Below the pieces are notes generated by a model. The model was not told the origin of the DNA, did no database searches, and saw nothing but the letters and a program-made list of their open reading frames with translations. Positions 62,203 to 64,000 of a stretch of 64,000 nt of DNA are shown here, in pieces; positions within the stretch are counted from its first letter, which is position 1, and each line of letters starts with the position of its first letter. The translations under genes were made by a program, and so were the position numbers. Origin of the DNA: Pseudomonas huaxiensis (GTDB lineage Bacteria; Pseudomonadota; Gammaproteobacteria; Pseudomonadales; Pseudomonadaceae). The stretch is from assembly GCF_003231275.1 (NCBI RefSeq), contig NZ_QKVL01000001.1, positions 124,001 to 188,000 of the forward strand, in the 5' to 3' direction.

Positions 62203-64000
62203 ATGATAAGAAATACAGTTGCCTGGATCGTCAGATCCAGGTTGTGGGTTCTTATTGCCCTGAGTTTGGCTACGGTGCTGTTCGCCACCCAGGTCAGAAA
62301 CCTGCAGATCGTCATCAACCCCAACACCATGCTGCCCCAGGCGCACCCGAGCGTGATCGGCACCAACCTCGCCGAATCGCTATTCGGTTCCAAGCATGTG
62401 GTGGTCATCGGCATCAGTGCGGCGGATGGCGGTAGCGCGCTGACTCCGCGGATTCTCACCACCCTCGGCGAGCTTTCCGCGCAAGTCAGTACGCTGCCCG
62501 GGGTCAAGGGCCACACGCTGATGAGCGTCACGGCGAACAAGGCCAAGTCGATTGCCGGCGGCGCCGACGAGATGCGCGTCGAGCCGCTGCTGGACACGCC
62601 GATCGACGCCGGCGCCATCGCCCGCTTGCAGGAGCGTCTGGCCAATAACCCGGTGTATCGCGGCACGCTGGTGTCGGAGGATGGCAGCCTGGTTTCGCTG
62701 TCGTTTGCCATCCACGCCGACCAGGGCGGTTTCCGCAAGATCATGGACGGGGTGCAGAAGGTCATCGACGAACACCGCGCGCCTGATCTGAAGATCACCG
62801 CCAGCGGTTCGCCGGTGTTCTTCGCCGCGGTGGAACGCTTCGCCCAGCGCATGGGCATTCTGTTCCCCATCGCGTTGCTGATCATCGGCCTGATCCACCT
62901 GGAAGCCTTCCGCACTGTGCAGGGCCTGATCCTGCCGCTGCTCACCGCCGTGCTCGCGGTGATCTGGGGGCTGGGCATCATGGGCGCGGTCGGCGTGCCC
63001 ATGGATGCGTTCAACGCGACCACGCCGATCCTGATTCTCGCGGTCGCCGCCGGGCATGCGGTGCAGATCCTCAAGCGCTATTACGAGGAGTACGACAAGC
63101 TCACCCTCGGCGGCGCGCCGGGCTCGCCGCAGCAGCTCAACGACCAGGCGATCATTCAGTCCCTCAGCCGCGCCGCGCCGGTGATGCTGACGGCGGGCGG
63201 CGTGGCGGTGCTGGGCTTCTTTTCTCTGGTCACCTTCGAGATCGCCACCATCCGTACCTTTGGCCTGTTCACCGGCCTTGGCATTCTCAGCGCACTGTTC
63301 ATCGAACTGACCTTTATTCCGGCCCTGCGCAGTTACCTCCCGGCGCCTGCGGTCAAGGCCCCAGACGTCAAGGGACCGAGGGTCTGGGATCGCCTCGCCG
63401 ATCACCTGACCGGTTTGATCCTCAAGCGCCGCGGGCTGATCGTGTCGCTGTTCATGGCGGTCGCGTTGCTGTCCTCCATCGGCCTGCTGTTCCTCAACAA
63501 GGAAAACTCGACCAAGAGTTATTTCGGCCGCGGCCTGGCGGTGTACCAGGACGATGAATTCCTCAATCACAAGCTGGCCGGGACCAACACCCTCTACGTG
63601 GTATTCCAGGGCCAGCAGACCGACAGCCTGAAAGACCCGCGCACCCTGCGCCTGATCGAAGATACCCAGCGCTTTGTCGAAACCCTGCCGGACGTGGGCA
63701 AGACCACTTCCATCGTCGACTTCATCAAACAGATGAGCCAGTCGATGAACGAAGGCGACCCGCGCTACTTCCGTGTGCCGGACGCCCAGGACATGGTTTC
63801 CCAGTACCTGCTGCTGTACTCCATGTCCGGTGATCCCACCGACTTTGACGCCTATATCGACTACGAGTACCGCAACGCCAGCCTGATCGTCTGGACCCGC
63901 AACGACAGCAGTACCTACGCCGCCGGCCTGGTGCAAGCGATTCGCGACTACGTTCAGGACCGCCTGCCGCCGGGGGTCAAGGTGCAGATCGGTGGCAGCG
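62203..64000 (+). CDS. MMPL/RND family exporter, incomplete at the window end
   Basis: From the ATG at 62203 (AAGGATGAG upstream) 599 codons are open to the edge of the window. The protein begins MIRNTVAWIVRSRLWVLIAL with one membrane helix, then a periplasmic loop and a group of helices from about 208 (GILFPIALLIIGLIHL). A further helix near 412 (LIVSLFMAVALLSSIGLLFL) starts the second half. This is the two-repeat RND fold of the hydrophobe exporter (HAE-3/MMPL) group, which in lipid pathways moves finished lipids out of the inner membrane. It probably exports the cluster's product. Confidence 0.85.
   Translation, partial: MIRNTVAWIVRSRLWVLIALSLATVLFATQVRNLQIVINPNTMLPQAHPSVIGTNLAESLFGSKHVVVIGISAADGGSALTPRILTTLGELSAQVSTLPGVKGHTLMSVTANKAKSIAGGADEMRVEPLLDTPIDAGAIARLQERLANNPVYRGTLVSEDGSLVSLSFAIHADQGGFRKIMDGVQKVIDEHRAPDLKITASGSPVFFAAVERFAQRMGILFPIALLIIGLIHLEAFRTVQGLILPLLTAVLAVIWGLGIMGAVGVPMDAFNATTPILILAVAAGHAVQILKRYYEEYDKLTLGGAPGSPQQLNDQAIIQSLSRAAPVMLTAGGVAVLGFFSLVTFEIATIRTFGLFTGLGILSALFIELTFIPALRSYLPAPAVKAPDVKGPRVWDRLADHLTGLILKRRGLIVSLFMAVALLSSIGLLFLNKENSTKSYFGRGLAVYQDDEFLNHKLAGTNTLYVVFQGQQTDSLKDPRTLRLIEDTQRFVETLPDVGKTTSIVDFIKQMSQSMNEGDPRYFRVPDAQDMVSQYLLLYSMSGDPTDFDAYIDYEYRNASLIVWTRNDSSTYAAGLVQAIRDYVQDRLPPGVKVQIGGS

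Overview
The window reads as chromosomal DNA of a fluorescent pseudomonad (Pseudomonas fluorescens/putida group). The base composition is GC-rich. The gene order pepA / lptFG / gcv-sda / arc / gap-edd-glk-gltR2-gtrS / gts-oprB / hexR / zwf-pgl-eda / leuA / xseA is, from general knowledge, the P. putida/P. fluorescens arrangement. REP and REPIN repeats of the Pseudomonas type (GCGAGCAAGCTCGC and GCCGGCAAGCCGGC cores) are scattered between genes. I saw no tRNA, rRNA, CRISPR array, prophage or insertion-sequence transposase.

Layout. 1-3.6 kb: start of pepA, divergent lptF-lptG (LPS export), an RDD membrane protein and a cold-shock protein. 3.9-11.6 kb: a glycine-cleavage/serine-dehydratase operon (gcvH-gcvP-sdaA-gcvT). 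It is preceded by a clear sigma54 -24/-12 promoter, three copies of an 18-bp operator-like motif and the TyrR-like sigma54 activator gcsR. 11.7-18.8 kb: arginine deiminase operon arcDABC with a DUF5064-type gene, plus a second divergent arcD paralogue. 19-22.5 kb: a CoA-transferase and a chemoreceptor. 22.6-28.4 kb: a haem uptake and degradation locus made of an ECF sigma factor with a Fur box, an anti-sigma/FecR protein, a TonB-dependent transducer-receptor, a haem oxygenase and a YbaN-type protein. 28.5-46.5 kb: glucose uptake and Entner-Doudoroff catabolism with its regulators HexR and GltR2/GtrS. The glucose genes are interrupted by a 484-bp inverted-repeat element and by a hydrolase-MarR pair.

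46.5-51.4 kb: five and a half uncharacterised genes on the minus strand. They form two tandem copies of one three-gene cassette: a coiled-coil protein with a Cys-rich motif, a helical TelA-like protein, and a small single-pass membrane protein. In the distal copy the middle gene has collapsed to 37 codons but has kept its translational coupling. 51.5-55.8 kb: leuA with a leucine-rich candidate leader peptide, an M23 peptidase and xseA.

56.2 kb to the end: an unusual plus-strand biosynthetic cluster that runs off the window. It encodes a LuxE-like acyl-protein synthetase, an IscU-like sulfur/Fe-S scaffold, a cysteine desulfurase, a fatty acyl-AMP ligase, an acyl carrier protein, a flavin monooxygenase and an MMPL/RND exporter. 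Dedicated sulfur mobilisation inside an acyl-ACP pathway is the best candidate here for an undescribed system. The duplicated cassette at 46.5-51.4 kb is the second.
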